Numbered from the stretch's first letter, positions 34,118 to 43,313 are shown. The stretch is 64,000 bases of DNA from Syntrophotaleaceae bacterium (GCA_041390365.1 JAWKQB010000001.1:806001-870000); one strand, 5' to 3'. Notes: generated from the letters alone by a model not told the origin. Made by a program: numbers and translations.

Positions 34118-34831
34118 ATGAAGGAACGCCTGCAGAAACTGATCGCAGCGGCCGGGCTGGCTTCCCGCCGGGAGGCTGAACGATGGATCGAAGCCGGCCG
34201 GGTTACCGTCAACGGCAGGCGGGCCACCCTGGGCGAAAGCGCCGAATTCGGGCAGGACCGGATTGAAGTGGACGGGCGGCCCCTGCGCTCCAAAGAAAAA
34301 AGAGCCGTTGTCCTGCTCAACAAGCCGCTCGGTTATGTGACCACCGCTCGCGACCCGGAAGGGCGCAAGGTGGTTAGCGACCTGGTTCGGGATGTTCCCG
34401 GCAGACTCTTTCCGGTTGGCCGCCTCGACATGAACACCGAGGGGCTGCTGCTGATGACCGACGACGGGGAACTGGCCGCACTGCTCAGTCATCCCCGGCA
34501 TCAGGTGAGCAAAACCTATCTGGTCCGCATTCGCGGCCGCCTGAGTGAAGAGGAGCGTCGCAAGCTCGAGGAAGGTGTTCTGCTGGACGACGGACCAACG
34601 GCCCCGGCCCGGATCGATAAAGTCAGATTCTCCGGCAGCCACACCTGGTTCGAGATAACCATTCACGAGGGGCGCAACCGGCAGGTACGGCGGATGTGCG
34701 AAGTCGTCGGACACCCTGTGAGCCGGCTCAAACGGATCCGGCTGGCATTTTTGGAACTGGGAGATCTGCGGCCCGGGCAATATCGGATGCTGACTCCGGC
34801 AGAAGTCAAAGAGTTGAAAAGTAAAACCTGA
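34118..34831 (+). CDS. rluB: 23S rRNA pseudouridine synthase, RluB/RsuA family
   Basis: 237 residues from ATG 34118. The N-terminal S4 RNA-binding domain reads ERLQKLIAAAGLASRREAER. The catalytic stretch is GRLDMNTEGLLLMTDDGELA near 105 with its aspartate, and EGRNRQVRRMCEVVGHPVSR near 184 is the RsuA-type motif. By length and neighbours (scpA-scpB-rluB is a common order) it is RluB, which modifies 23S rRNA helix 89; RsuA or RluF cannot be strictly excluded. Confidence 0.9.
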   Translation: MKERLQKLIAAAGLASRREAERWIEAGRVTVNGRRATLGESAEFGQDRIEVDGRPLRSKEKRAVVLLNKPLGYVTTARDPEGRKVVSDLVRDVPGRLFPVGRLDMNTEGLLLMTDDGELAALLSHPRHQVSKTYLVRIRGRLSEEERRKLEEGVLLDDGPTAPARIDKVRFSGSHTWFEITIHEGRNRQVRRMCEVVGHPVSRLKRIRLAFLELGDLRPGQYRMLTPAEVKELKSKT

Positions 34832-34872
34832 ATCCCCGTTTCGGCCGGGGTTCCTGCAAGCTGAACCATACC

Positions 34873-34901
34873 TTGACAGGCCGTGGAATCATAGTTTAGA
34901 T
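34873..34901 (+). promoter_or_regulatory. Candidate sigma-70 promoter of the TPR/ATPase pair
   Basis: TTGACA (34873-34878), 17-base spacer, TTAGAT (34896-34901), about 32 bases before the GTG start at 34933. Confidence 0.6.
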
Positions 34902-34932
34902 TAAATCGCAAATCCAACATCTTACCGGATGG

Positions 34933-37113
34933 GTGAAGGCATTGTCGAAAAAGGAAAAATTACTCGCGGCTGCCCAGAAGAATCTGCTCAAGGGTCAGGT
35001 CGCCAAGGCCATCAAAGATTACGAAAAGGTAATCGAAAGCAACCCCAACGATGTGCGCAACCGGCAGAAACTGGGAGAGCTTTACAATCGCGTCGGCATG
35101 ACTGCGGAAGCCCTGGAAGCCTACGATTGGGTGGCACGGCATTACGCCAAAAACGGCTTTTACCTGAAGGCGATCGCCGTTTACAAGCAGATGCAGAAGA
35201 TCGACGGGTCCCAGGGGCAGATCTATTTCAAACTCGCAGAGCTGAATGAGAAACAGGGACTGCTGGGTAATGCCCTCGGCGAGTATCGGCAATTGATCAA
35301 GCTGCTGGCGAAGCAGGACAAACCCAAGGATCTGATCAAGGTCCAGGAGAAGATGAAGGACCTTGATCCGGACAACATTCAGCTGCGGGTCGAACTGGCT
35401 GCGGCTTATGCGGCCCAGGAGGACGGCGGCCAGCCGGCTGAGGTTCTGGGGCAGGCCCTCGAGCATCTGGCCGGGAAGAAGGATCTTGCTTGTCCGGCGG
35501 CCTTGCGGCAGGCACTGGAAAAATACTGCCCGGACAAGATCGAACTGAAGGTCGATCTGGCCCGGGTTCTGCTTGAGCGCGGCGACAACGGCGGGTGCAT
35601 CGATCTGCTTCAGGAGGTTCTTGCCGTAGACCCGCAAAACAGGGATGCGGTTCTGTTGCTGGCTGACGGCTATCATGCGTGCGGAGAGTTCCCGAGGGAA
35701 CAGGAAGTGTGTAGCCGGTTCCTGGAAAACAGTGCTCACGATCTCGACATCCGGGAAAAATCGGTTCGGGCCCATCTCGCCTGTGGTGACCAAGGCAGGG
35801 CCTTCGACGAACTGGAGGAATGGAAAGGCGCCTTTTTCGACGATCAGCGGCTTGCGGTGCTGAAGGATTTCTATGAGCGGTTCAGGGAATTTTTTCCGGA
35901 AAACGAGGCCGTTCATAAGACACTGCAGGCTGTCTATGAAAAAACCGGCGAAGGGAGCAAGCTGTTCGACCTGATGTCCTCGGATCGGAAGGAGGCAGAA
36001 ACGGGTTCCGAGGCAGACCCTGGCCTACAGGAGGATGCCGGGCAGGAAGAGATCCTCGCCTATGGAGAATTGCCCGACGAAGAACCGGCGGTTGCGGATA
36101 AGTCCCCGGTGGAAGAACCAGAGCAGGCAGACCTGCCGGACCCTGAACCGGAATCGTTCCGAATGGACGACGATGGCGACAATCTGGAGTTTGAGATCGA
36201 ACTGGAGATCAATGAGCCCGAAGTTTCTCCCGAAACCTTTGAGGCCAGCCATCTCGATTTCGGCAGTCTCGATCTGGAGGCTTCCGTGGCCGAAGAAAAT
36301 GGCCTTGATCTGGATGAAATCATCGGGGGACTCGGTGAACTCGAACAGGGCAAGAAGGAGGATGCTTCTCCCTTGGATGTCAAAGGGGATCTGGAGGAAG
36401 CGGAGTTCTATCTGGAACAGGGGTTGCTCGAGGAAGCCGAAAAGAAATGTCGAAATCTTCTGGCCGCAGTTCCCGGGTGTGAGGAAGCCCGGCAACTGCT
36501 GGAGCGCATTTTACCCGCAGCCCCTGTATCCGAATCCGGGGCCCAGGGTGGAGAGGTGGCAGGCTCCGGGAACCGGTCGAAACAGGCGCCGGAAACCAGG
36601 CAGGATCGGGAAAAATCGCGCCTGGACGGCAGCCTCTCGGAGTTCAAGAAGGGCCTCGAAAATCAGATCAGCGCCGAAGATACCGAAACCCACTACAACC
36701 TGGGCATCGCCTATAAAGAGATGGGGCTGCTGGATGACGCCATCGAGCAGTTCGAAAAGGCGATGCTGGACCCGGGGAGGAGGGTCGATTGCCTGACCCT
36801 GAAAGGCGTATGCCTGGTGCAGAAAGGCGAGTTCGAAAAAGCGGTCGAGGCTTTTAAGGCGGGTCTCGCTCTGGACGATCTCAAGAATGAAGAAAGGACC
36901 TGCTTTCACTACGAACTGGGTATTCTCTATCAGTCGTGGCAGAGGCCGCTGGAGGCTCTCGAAAGTTTCCAGTGCGTAGCGGAGGCAGAACCTTTTTTCC
37001 GTGATGTGGAATCGAGAATCAAGGACCTGCGCAAGGAGCTGGGGCTGGCGGAGGATGAAGGGGCCGAAGGCTCGGGAGGAAAATCTTCCAAAAATCGCAT
37101 TTCCTACATCTGA
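34933..37113 (+). CDS. Large tetratricopeptide-repeat protein with acidic central region
   Basis: 726 residues from GTG 34933 (a TTG at 34942 is an alternative). The N-terminal half is a TPR array (GQVAKAIKDYEKVIESNPND near 20, EALEAYDWVARHYAKNGFYL near 58, and more to about 300). Residues about 340-480 are very acidic and low-complexity (DEEPAVADKSPVEEPEQADL). Further TPRs follow (HYNLGIAYKEMGLLDDAIEQ near 585). No signal peptide is seen, so it is probably cytoplasmic. It is followed 44 bases later by an ExeA-like ATPase, and such pairs occur in secretion, pilus or exopolysaccharide systems. Specific role unknown. Confidence 0.82.
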   Translation: MKALSKKEKLLAAAQKNLLKGQVAKAIKDYEKVIESNPNDVRNRQKLGELYNRVGMTAEALEAYDWVARHYAKNGFYLKAIAVYKQMQKIDGSQGQIYFKLAELNEKQGLLGNALGEYRQLIKLLAKQDKPKDLIKVQEKMKDLDPDNIQLRVELAAAYAAQEDGGQPAEVLGQALEHLAGKKDLACPAALRQALEKYCPDKIELKVDLARVLLERGDNGGCIDLLQEVLAVDPQNRDAVLLLADGYHACGEFPREQEVCSRFLENSAHDLDIREKSVRAHLACGDQGRAFDELEEWKGAFFDDQRLAVLKDFYERFREFFPENEAVHKTLQAVYEKTGEGSKLFDLMSSDRKEAETGSEADPGLQEDAGQEEILAYGELPDEEPAVADKSPVEEPEQADLPDPEPESFRMDDDGDNLEFEIELEINEPEVSPETFEASHLDFGSLDLEASVAEENGLDLDEIIGGLGELEQGKKEDASPLDVKGDLEEAEFYLEQGLLEEAEKKCRNLLAAVPGCEEARQLLERILPAAPVSESGAQGGEVAGSGNRSKQAPETRQDREKSRLDGSLSEFKKGLENQISAEDTETHYNLGIAYKEMGLLDDAIEQFEKAMLDPGRRVDCLTLKGVCLVQKGEFEKAVEAFKAGLALDDLKNEERTCFHYELGILYQSWQRPLEALESFQCVAEAEPFFRDVESRIKDLRKELGLAEDEGAEGSGGKSSKNRISYI

Positions 37114-37157
37114 TCGCATGCCTGCAAATTGCGGTGCAGAGAATGAAGGAATGATAG

Positions 37158-38060
37158 ATGAGCTACGCCGTACATTTCGGATTTGAGAGGGAGCCGTTCT
37201 CCAACGCGCCTGATGCCCGCTTCTATTTCGACAGCGAACAGCACAGGCAGGCGCTGCTGCGCCTCATGTATGCCGTCGATTCCAATAAGGGGCTGGCGGT
37301 TCTGGTGGGCGCCATCGGCACCGGCAAGACCACCCTGGCGCGCCGGATGCTCGATTGTCTGCCCGACGACCGCTACGAATCATCGCTTCTGGTCATGGTG
37401 CACTCGGGGATCACCCCCGAATGGATTCTGACCAGAATCGCCATGCAGCTCGGGGTTCAAAGTCCGGCTGCCGACCGCCTCTCACTGCTGAAGCAACTCT
37501 ACTCGCGACTGCTCGAGATCGAGGAATCGGGCAGGAAGGCTGTCGTGCTGATCGACGAAGCCCAGATGCTGCAAACCCGGGAGCTGATGGAAGAATTCCG
37601 CGGTTTGCTCAATCTTGAGATCCCCGGCAAAAAGCTGCTCAATATCGTATTCTTCGGGCTGCCCGAGGTGGAGGATTGCCTGCGGCTGGACGAACCTCTG
37701 GCCCAGCGGGTGGCTGTGAAATACCACCTGCATTCTTTTCCCGTCGAGGCCACCCAGGGATATATCCGCCATCGACTTCAGGTCGCAGGCGCGACCCGGC
37801 AGATTTTTCGGGATGAAGCCATTTCAGCCATTCATCGCTACTCGGGCGGAGTGCCAAGATTGATCAATACCCTCTGTGACAACAGCCTTTTCGAGGCCTA
37901 CGTGCGTAAGCTCGACGAGGTAAGTTCGAATATTGTCCACAGCGTCGCCGGAGACTTCGGCCTGCTGGAAGAGCCCCTGAAGGATATAGCTCAGTCTGAA
38001 AAGAAAGGCGAACTGGAGGAGATCGAAAGCCTCCTCGCTTCCCTTGAACAGAAATTCTGA
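37158..38060 (+). CDS. ExeA/GspA-like AAA+ ATPase
   Basis: A 300-residue protein of the AAA_22/ExeA family. The family-typical N-terminus HFGFEREPFSNAPDARFYF is at residue 5, Walker A GAIGTGKTTLARR near 53 and Walker B KAVVLIDEAQML near 124. GGVPRLINTLCDNSLFEAYV near 230 is the sensor-2/lid region. Unlike full ExeA there is no C-terminal peptidoglycan-binding domain or membrane span. Relatives work in type II secretion, MSHA pili and EPS export. It is paired with the TPR gene upstream. Confidence 0.88.
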   Translation: MSYAVHFGFEREPFSNAPDARFYFDSEQHRQALLRLMYAVDSNKGLAVLVGAIGTGKTTLARRMLDCLPDDRYESSLLVMVHSGITPEWILTRIAMQLGVQSPAADRLSLLKQLYSRLLEIEESGRKAVVLIDEAQMLQTRELMEEFRGLLNLEIPGKKLLNIVFFGLPEVEDCLRLDEPLAQRVAVKYHLHSFPVEATQGYIRHRLQVAGATRQIFRDEAISAIHRYSGGVPRLINTLCDNSLFEAYVRKLDEVSSNIVHSVAGDFGLLEEPLKDIAQSEKKGELEEIESLLASLEQKF

Positions 38061-38089
38061 ACCATTCGAGGATTAAGGGATTGCATCAG

Positions 38090-38108
38090 CGGCCGGCCTT
38101 GCCGGCCG
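38090..38108 (+). terminator. Short GC-rich hairpin after the ATPase gene
   Basis: CGGCCGGC (38090-38097) and GCCGGCCG (38101-38108) form a perfect 8-bp stem with a 3-base loop. The tail (TTGCCGTTTTC) is only partly U-rich, so efficiency is uncertain. Confidence 0.45.
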
Positions 38109-38136
38109 TTGCCGTTTTCATCGGGAGGGGGGCTCC

Positions 38137-39948
38137 TTGGCGCAAATCATCCATATTCTGCCGGAAAGGCTGTGCAACCAGATCGCAGCAGGGGAAGTTG
38201 TCGAGCGTCCTGCTTCAGTAGTCAAGGAACTGATCGAGAATTCCCTCGATGCCGGCGCCACCAGTATCCTTGTCGAAGTGGAGCAGGGTGGCAAGCGGCT
38301 GGTTCGGGTGACGGACAACGGGGTCGGCATGAGCCGGGACGATGCCTTTCTCTGTCTGGAACGCCATGCGACCAGTAAGCTGAAAAGTGAGGATGATCTC
38401 GGTCGCCTGCTGACCCTCGGATTCCGTGGAGAAGCTCTGCCTTCCATCGCCGCCGTTTCCCGGATGCTGCTTCGTACGCGGGCCCAGGATTCCCTCGAGG
38501 CCTGGGAAATCTATCTGGAAGGCGGTCAGGTCAAACGGGCGGATGCCGCCGGAGCACCGGTCGGAACCACGATTGAGGTGCGCAATCTCTTTTACAACCT
38601 GCCCGCCCGCCGCAAATTTTTGAGAACGGATGAGACCGAGTTCGGCCATATCGCCGATATGGTGGGGCGGCTTGCGCTGGCAAGACCGCCAATCCAGTTT
38701 CAGCTGATTCACAATGGTCGCTCGGTGATCGATGTCAACCGTCAGAGCCGATTGGCGGAAAGATTTGCCGAACTGCTCGGCCCCGCCTTGCTCAGGGACA
38801 TGGTTCCGGTGGACAGGGATCGCAACGGCCTCAGGCTGCACGGACTCGTCTCCGAACCGACCCTGAGCCGGCCTTCGGCCAATGCCATGTATACCTACAT
38901 AAATGGCCGCCATATCAGGGATCGGGTGGTTCATCATGCGGTCCGCGAAGGATATCGCAATCTGATCATGAAGGGGCGTCACCCTGTACTGGCCCTCTTC
39001 CTCGATATGGATCCGTCCCTGGTGGATGTCAATGTCCATCCGACCAAACACGAAGTGCGTTTTCGCGATCAGGCTGCCATTCACGATTTCATTGCAGAAA
39101 GCGTCCGGGATTCCCTGGCATCCTCGAGCCGGGGGGGGCGCGAATCCATCAGGAACCAGTTAACGGTTTCGACCCGGCCGACGTCGGATGCAGCTTCTCC
39201 GGCAGCTTTTCCCGTCAATCATTCTCCTGCTGCTCCGGCACGGCAGGAACCGCTGGTCAGGGAAATCGATGCGGCGTATCGTCCCGCCCGATCCACCGCG
39301 GAACAACATGGAAATGCCCCTGTCGGGCGGAACCTGGAGCGGTTGGAAGAAGAGGGAAACAAAGGCTTTTTCGGATCATTGGAGGTGATCGGTCAGTTCC
39401 ACAGCAGCTACATTCTTTGTCAGGACGGTAGCGATCTGGTCCTTGTCGACCAGCATGCGGCGCACGAACGCATCGCTTTCGAGAAGCTGAAGGAACAGTA
39501 TCGGGAAGCTGGAGTCCAAGGGCAGCAACTGCTTTTTCCCCTGGTCCTCGACTTCGATCACCGGGAGGCGGCCGTCCTCGAGCAAAACATGCCCTTGCTG
39601 GAGCAGCTCGGCTTCGATCTCGAACCTTTTGGCGGACCATCCTACGCACTGAAAGGGGCGCCGGGGATCCTGGCGGACAGGGAGGGGGAGGAACTGCTGC
39701 GCAAAGTCGTCGGGGAACTGGCAGCTTACGGACGAAGCGCCCTGATGGAAGAGGTTGTCGACGGCTTGTTGATTCTGATGGCCTGCCATCGGGTGGTGCG
39801 AGCCAATCAGCTTCTGTGTCAGAGGGAGATCGAAGCTCTGTTGAACGACCTCGACCGGACCGAATTCAATGCCCAATGTCCCCACGGGCGCCCCGTCTTC
39901 AAGAGGATCACCCTCGCCGAAGTGGAGCGGATGTTCAGGAGGACCTGA
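38137..39948 (+). CDS. mutL: DNA mismatch repair protein MutL (endonuclease type)
   Basis: 603 residues from TTG 38137 with GGGAGGGGGG 5 bases upstream. The GHKL ATPase motifs are ELIENSLDAGAT near 28, VTDNGVGMSRDD near 59 and GFRGEALPSIAAV near 90. A variable linker (about 330-420) precedes the C-terminal domain, which has the metal-dependent endonuclease signature DQHAAHERIAFE (DQHA-x2-E-x4-E) near 431, plus ACHRVV and CPHGRPVF. This endonuclease-type MutL is typical of bacteria lacking MutH. It is followed directly by miaA and hfq. Confidence 0.96.
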   Translation: MAQIIHILPERLCNQIAAGEVVERPASVVKELIENSLDAGATSILVEVEQGGKRLVRVTDNGVGMSRDDAFLCLERHATSKLKSEDDLGRLLTLGFRGEALPSIAAVSRMLLRTRAQDSLEAWEIYLEGGQVKRADAAGAPVGTTIEVRNLFYNLPARRKFLRTDETEFGHIADMVGRLALARPPIQFQLIHNGRSVIDVNRQSRLAERFAELLGPALLRDMVPVDRDRNGLRLHGLVSEPTLSRPSANAMYTYINGRHIRDRVVHHAVREGYRNLIMKGRHPVLALFLDMDPSLVDVNVHPTKHEVRFRDQAAIHDFIAESVRDSLASSSRGGRESIRNQLTVSTRPTSDAASPAAFPVNHSPAAPARQEPLVREIDAAYRPARSTAEQHGNAPVGRNLERLEEEGNKGFFGSLEVIGQFHSSYILCQDGSDLVLVDQHAAHERIAFEKLKEQYREAGVQGQQLLFPLVLDFDHREAAVLEQNMPLLEQLGFDLEPFGGPSYALKGAPGILADREGEELLRKVVGELAAYGRSALMEEVVDGLLILMACHRVVRANQLLCQREIEALLNDLDRTEFNAQCPHGRPVFKRITLAEVERMFRRT

Positions 39949-39956
39949 GAGAGGTT

Positions 39957-40895
39957 GTGCCCATAAACTCGCAGAAAACATTCATGATCGTCATCTGCGG
40001 TCCCACCGCCTCCGGGAAGACCGGACTGGGGTTGCAGCTTGCCGACTATTTCGATGTCGAGATCATTTCGGCCGACTCCCGCCAGGTTTACCGGGGGATG
40101 GATATCGGAACGGCGAAACCGGAACCCGGGGAACTGAAAAAGGTAGCGCATCACCTGATCGATGTGGTCGATCCCGACGAACAGTTTACGGCCGCCGACT
40201 TCGAAAGGAGGGGGCGGGCTGCGGCGATCGGAATTACCGCACGCAACCGGCTTCCGGTGCTCCTGGGGGGAACCGGACTCTATATTCAGACACTGCTGCA
40301 TGGCCTTGTCGATGCTCCCGGCGGCGATGAATCAGTGCGCTGCAGGTGGCGACAGATCGCAGATCGGGAAGGACCGGAGAGCCTTTTCCTCCGCTTGCGG
40401 GAGATCGATCCCCCTATGGCTTCGAGGCTGTCGCCGACCGATCTGACGCGCATCATTCGTGCCCTGGAAGTCCATGAACTGACGGGAAAACGCCTGTCAG
40501 ACCTCCAGTCCGACCATGCCGGCGGGGTTTCCCGCTTCAGGACATTGAAAATCGGACTGGCGCCGGAGCGGCAAATCCTTTATGATCGCATCGATAAACG
40601 GGTGGAAGAGATGGTCGATCGCGGTCTCCTTGAGGAAACGCGAAGTCTGCTGGACCAGGGCTTCCATCCCGGCTTGAAGGCGATGCGGACCATCGGATAT
40701 CGTGAAATGACCGAGGTGCTGCTGGGCTCCCTGACCCTGGATGAGGCTGTTTGCCTGATCCAGAGGAATACCCGACGTTACGCCAAGCGGCAAATCACCT
40801 GGTTCGGGCGGGATGAAGAAATTATTTGGCTTGATTCCTTTGCAGAGTTTGCTAAGGTATTGCAGTTGATTGAAAGATTTATAATGTCACGTTAA
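39957..40895 (+). CDS. miaA: tRNA dimethylallyltransferase
   Basis: 312 residues if started at GTG 39957 (303 from ATG 39984, which lacks a good ribosome-binding site). It isopentenylates A37 of tRNAs reading UNN codons. The P-loop is CGPTASGKTGLGLQLA near 14, the DMAPP site ADSRQVYRGMDIGTAKP near 38, and LLGGTGLYIQTLLHGL near 103. RRYAKRQITWFGRD near 277 is the C-terminal family motif. The ORF could extend upstream into mutL, but that part is not conserved. Confidence 0.94.
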   Translation: MPINSQKTFMIVICGPTASGKTGLGLQLADYFDVEIISADSRQVYRGMDIGTAKPEPGELKKVAHHLIDVVDPDEQFTAADFERRGRAAAIGITARNRLPVLLGGTGLYIQTLLHGLVDAPGGDESVRCRWRQIADREGPESLFLRLREIDPPMASRLSPTDLTRIIRALEVHELTGKRLSDLQSDHAGGVSRFRTLKIGLAPERQILYDRIDKRVEEMVDRGLLEETRSLLDQGFHPGLKAMRTIGYREMTEVLLGSLTLDEAVCLIQRNTRRYAKRQITWFGRDEEIIWLDSFAEFAKVLQLIERFIMSR

Positions 40896-40905
40896 AGGAG
40901 TGGCC

Positions 40906-41139
40906 ATGTCCAAGACCCCATTTAATATCCAGGATCAATACCTCAATCAGGCTCGCAAAGAGCGGGTCCGTGTAATCGTCATGATGATGTCCGGGGACAA
41001 ATTGGAGGGTTTCATCAAGTCTTTCGACAGTTTCTGCGTTCTGGTCGAAAGCAACGGAGACCTTCTCCTCTACAAACATGCCATCTCCTCCATCACGTCG
41101 GCTGATGGCTCCTTCCGTCTGCATGGCAGCAGGGAATAG
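40906..41139 (+). CDS. hfq: RNA chaperone Hfq
   Basis: 77 residues from ATG 40906; AAAGGAG lies 5 bases upstream, which decides against the in-frame GTG at 40900. The Sm1 motif runs through NIQDQYLNQARKERVRVIV and GFIKSFDSFCVLVES. The Sm2 motif is LLYKHAISSITS, close to the classical YKHAIST. The hexameric ring matches small RNAs to mRNAs. It closes the mutL-miaA-hfq run. Confidence 0.96.
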   Translation: MSKTPFNIQDQYLNQARKERVRVIVMMMSGDKLEGFIKSFDSFCVLVESNGDLLLYKHAISSITSADGSFRLHGSRE

Positions 41140-41530
41140 GATCCGCCCGTCATCCGGTCGTCAAGGAGAAAAAATATGATTCGCCCGGGCGTGCGACGAT
41201 TTCTTCTTTCTGCTGACCGGACCACGAGGGAGCAGAAAGGGTATGCAGCGTCGTCGCGGGTTCGCCGTCCAGTTTCGTGAATTGCCGGGACCGCATCGGC
41301 CACGCCCTGAATCTGCCCTTTCGTGTCGACCGGCGGGACCGGCGATAACCACTCTCTGGAGCCAACAGGCTTCGGGGACGGTTATTCGCCGGACGTGGAT
41401 AAAACCGGATATTGTTCGCCCATAACGAGTGCGTCCCGGTCTGAAGAAGGGGCAGGGCTTGAGATGGCATGTATTGCCGGCGGCAGCAGAAGCCGGGAGG
41501 GACTCCAGGTTCCACCCAGAACCGTGATTT
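41140..41530. other. 391-base region between hfq and pgsA without an assignable gene
   Basis: The sequence is GC-rich and gene-like in composition, but all six frames give only short frames without a recognisable family. A 34-codon frame from ATG 41176 has a GGAGAA upstream but no known product. Several GC-rich inverted segments could make structured RNA. It could be a decayed gene, an sRNA locus or a long pgsA leader. No terminator with a U-run was found after hfq. Confidence 0.4.
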
Positions 41531-42070
41531 ATGAACATTCCCAACACGTTAACCCTCCTGCGGATCTTTCTGGTACCCCTGTTTCTCATAGCAGTGATTT
41601 ACCGGGAGTTTCCTCTTGCGTTCGGGGTTTTCCTGTTCGCTTCAGCAACCGACCTTCTGGACGGCTTTCTCGCCCGTCGCCTGAATCAGGAGACCATGCT
41701 CGGGCTGTACCTCGATCCTGTTGCCGATAAACTGCTGATTATCATCGGCTACATCGTTCTGGGTTTCAACGGCCTGCTTCCATCCTGGCTTGCCGTTATT
41801 GTCTTCTTCAAAGATCTTTTCATGGTTATCGGAGTGGTGCTGCTGGCTCTGCTCGGCGCGCCGCTGAAGATATTCCCCACCGTATGGGGAAAGGTGACCA
41901 CCAGTCTTCAACTTCTGACGCTGGCTGTCGTGCTTTATCACCAGGTATTTCAGCAGGCCGGCGTCCTGCTTGTGCCGCTTTTCAGCCTGACCGGTATATC
42001 GACCGCCTTTTCCGGCGGACACTACATCATCAAGCGGATGGGTCTGTTGCCCTGCCAGAATTCCGGCTGA
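41531..42070 (+). CDS. pgsA: CDP-diacylglycerol-glycerol-3-phosphate 3-phosphatidyltransferase
   Basis: A 179-residue integral membrane enzyme making phosphatidylglycerophosphate. NIPNTLTLLRIFLVPLFLIA at residue 2 is the family N-terminus. The CDP-alcohol phosphotransferase signature is complete: DG-x2-AR-x8-G-x3-D-x3-D between DGFLARR and DPVADK, residues about 43-65. It has about five membrane spans. It stands alone between the unassigned region and a TPR gene. Confidence 0.94.
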   Translation: MNIPNTLTLLRIFLVPLFLIAVIYREFPLAFGVFLFASATDLLDGFLARRLNQETMLGLYLDPVADKLLIIIGYIVLGFNGLLPSWLAVIVFFKDLFMVIGVVLLALLGAPLKIFPTVWGKVTTSLQLLTLAVVLYHQVFQQAGVLLVPLFSLTGISTAFSGGHYIIKRMGLLPCQNSG

Positions 42071-42109
42071 GGCCGGGTGCAGGCTGTTATGGGAAAAGGT
42101 CGGGAAACA

Positions 42110-42895
42110 ATGGAAAAAGAAAATTCCTTCTTGGGGCGGGGGCAAGAGGCCTTGAGGCGTAAAGATCGGCAGGCTGCGATCGGTTTCTTCCGTGAGGAGC
42201 TGAAAGTGTGCCCCGGGAACGTCGAGGCCTGCCTTCTGCTGAGCGAAACCCTTGTGGAAAATGGCCAGACCAGGGATGCTGTGGATGTTCTGCGCCAGGG
42301 AGCGGCTGCTGCGGAAGGTCATCCCGAACTTCTGTTTGCTTTAGGCGATCTCTATTTTGAAAACGGACAGCTGGAGCAGGCAATCAGCTGCTATCAAGCC
42401 GTACTGGACCGGGATCCGGAGGAAGTGGACGCTTTGGTCAGTATCGGGCTGGTCCATTTCAACCTGGGAAATCTGGATAAATCTGCCGCCTGCTATCAGC
42501 AGGCGCTGGAAAAGGATCCGGAGTACGCTTTCGCCCTGAGCTGCCTGGGTGAGGTCATGCAGGCAAGAGGAGATAAAGATCAGGCCCGGAAGTGTTACCT
42601 TGAGGCTCTGGAACTGGATCCCGAGGACGCCGGCGTTCACCTGAATCTGGCCGAAAACTACTATGAAGCCGGCGACCTCAGGGAAGCGGCCCGGGAGTGC
42701 CGCGAGGCGATCCTGCTCGATCCCGAGTTGGGCGAGGCATACCTGACCCTCGGCAACATCGCTCTCGATCTGGATGAGACGCGCGAGGCTCTGCGCCACT
42801 ATGAAAAGTTCCTGGCCTGCGAACATTCCTCTGCGGCCAGGGAAATACGCGAGGAAGTGGCGGCGCTTATTCAGGGTCTGAAGGAAGAACTTTAG
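42110..42895 (+). CDS. Tetratricopeptide-repeat protein
   Basis: About 261 residues if started at ATG 42110 (ATG 42089 is equally possible). It is built almost only of TPR units of 34 residues: REELKVCPGNVEACLLLSET, LEQAISCYQAVLDRDPEEVD, LDKSAACYQQALEKDPEYAF, DQARKCYLEALELDPEDAGV and LREAARECREAILLDPELGE. No signal peptide or catalytic domain is present. It is a likely scaffold, and partner and role are unknown. Confidence 0.82.
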   Translation: MEKENSFLGRGQEALRRKDRQAAIGFFREELKVCPGNVEACLLLSETLVENGQTRDAVDVLRQGAAAAEGHPELLFALGDLYFENGQLEQAISCYQAVLDRDPEEVDALVSIGLVHFNLGNLDKSAACYQQALEKDPEYAFALSCLGEVMQARGDKDQARKCYLEALELDPEDAGVHLNLAENYYEAGDLREAARECREAILLDPELGEAYLTLGNIALDLDETREALRHYEKFLACEHSSAAREIREEVAALIQGLKEEL

Positions 42896-42911
42896 CCGAA
42901 AGAGCGGGCAC

Positions 42912-42945
42912 GAAAAAGAGGGGCTGCGCCATTGGCGGCAGCCCC
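42912..42945 (-). terminator. Intrinsic terminator of the PxxKW gene
   Basis: GGGGCTGC (42920-42927) pairs with GCAGCCCC (42938-42945) with a further GCC/GGC inside. On the minus strand the stem is followed by CTTTTT, so it fits the minus-strand gene ending at 42973; it may also stop the convergent TPR gene. Confidence 0.75.
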
Positions 42946-42972
42946 TTCGCAATTCCCGCAAATTGTTGATTT

Positions 42973-43263
42973 TTACTTCTTCTTGCCGCCCGAGGCCTTC
43001 TTGGAAGCCTTGAGGGGGTTGACCTTCGCTTCGACGCTGACGATTTCAACTTTCCGATGGGTGGCGAAGTTGCAAAGACCGGCAGCCCACTTCTTGGCGG
43101 GGGAAGGGTAAGCCGAGCAAACCTGGCCGATCGCGCTGTCGACGATGCGGGCGCAACCCTGGCATTCATCGACGACCTTCTGACAGGAGTTGCCTTCGAA
43201 AACGCAACCCTGCTTCGACCAGAAGGAACACTCGGTGCCGGGAAGAACTGTTTCACACTTCAT
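42973..43263 (-). CDS. PxxKW family cysteine-rich protein
   Basis: A 96-residue protein with eight cysteines in the first two thirds (including CQGCARIVDS) and the motif PSPAKKWAAGLCNFATH near residue 52 that names the family. The C-terminus is lysine-rich. The family is known mainly from Deltaproteobacteria and, as far as I know, has no assigned function; the cysteine pattern suggests a metal or Fe-S site. AAGGAGG precedes the ATG and a promoter and terminator flank it, so it is a single-gene unit. Confidence 0.85.
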   Translation of the reverse strand: MKCETVLPGTECSFWSKQGCVFEGNSCQKVVDECQGCARIVDSAIGQVCSAYPSPAKKWAAGLCNFATHRKVEIVSVEAKVNPLKASKKASGGKKK

Positions 43264-43313
43264 GGGGTGATACCTCCTTAACGTTCAGATTCCCTTGCTG
43301 CTTAAAGCACGGT

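Noticed and set aside
41140..41530. RNase P RNA, tmRNA or c-di-GMP riboswitch in the hfq-pgsA gap
   Set aside because: The conserved cores of these RNAs are not visible there.
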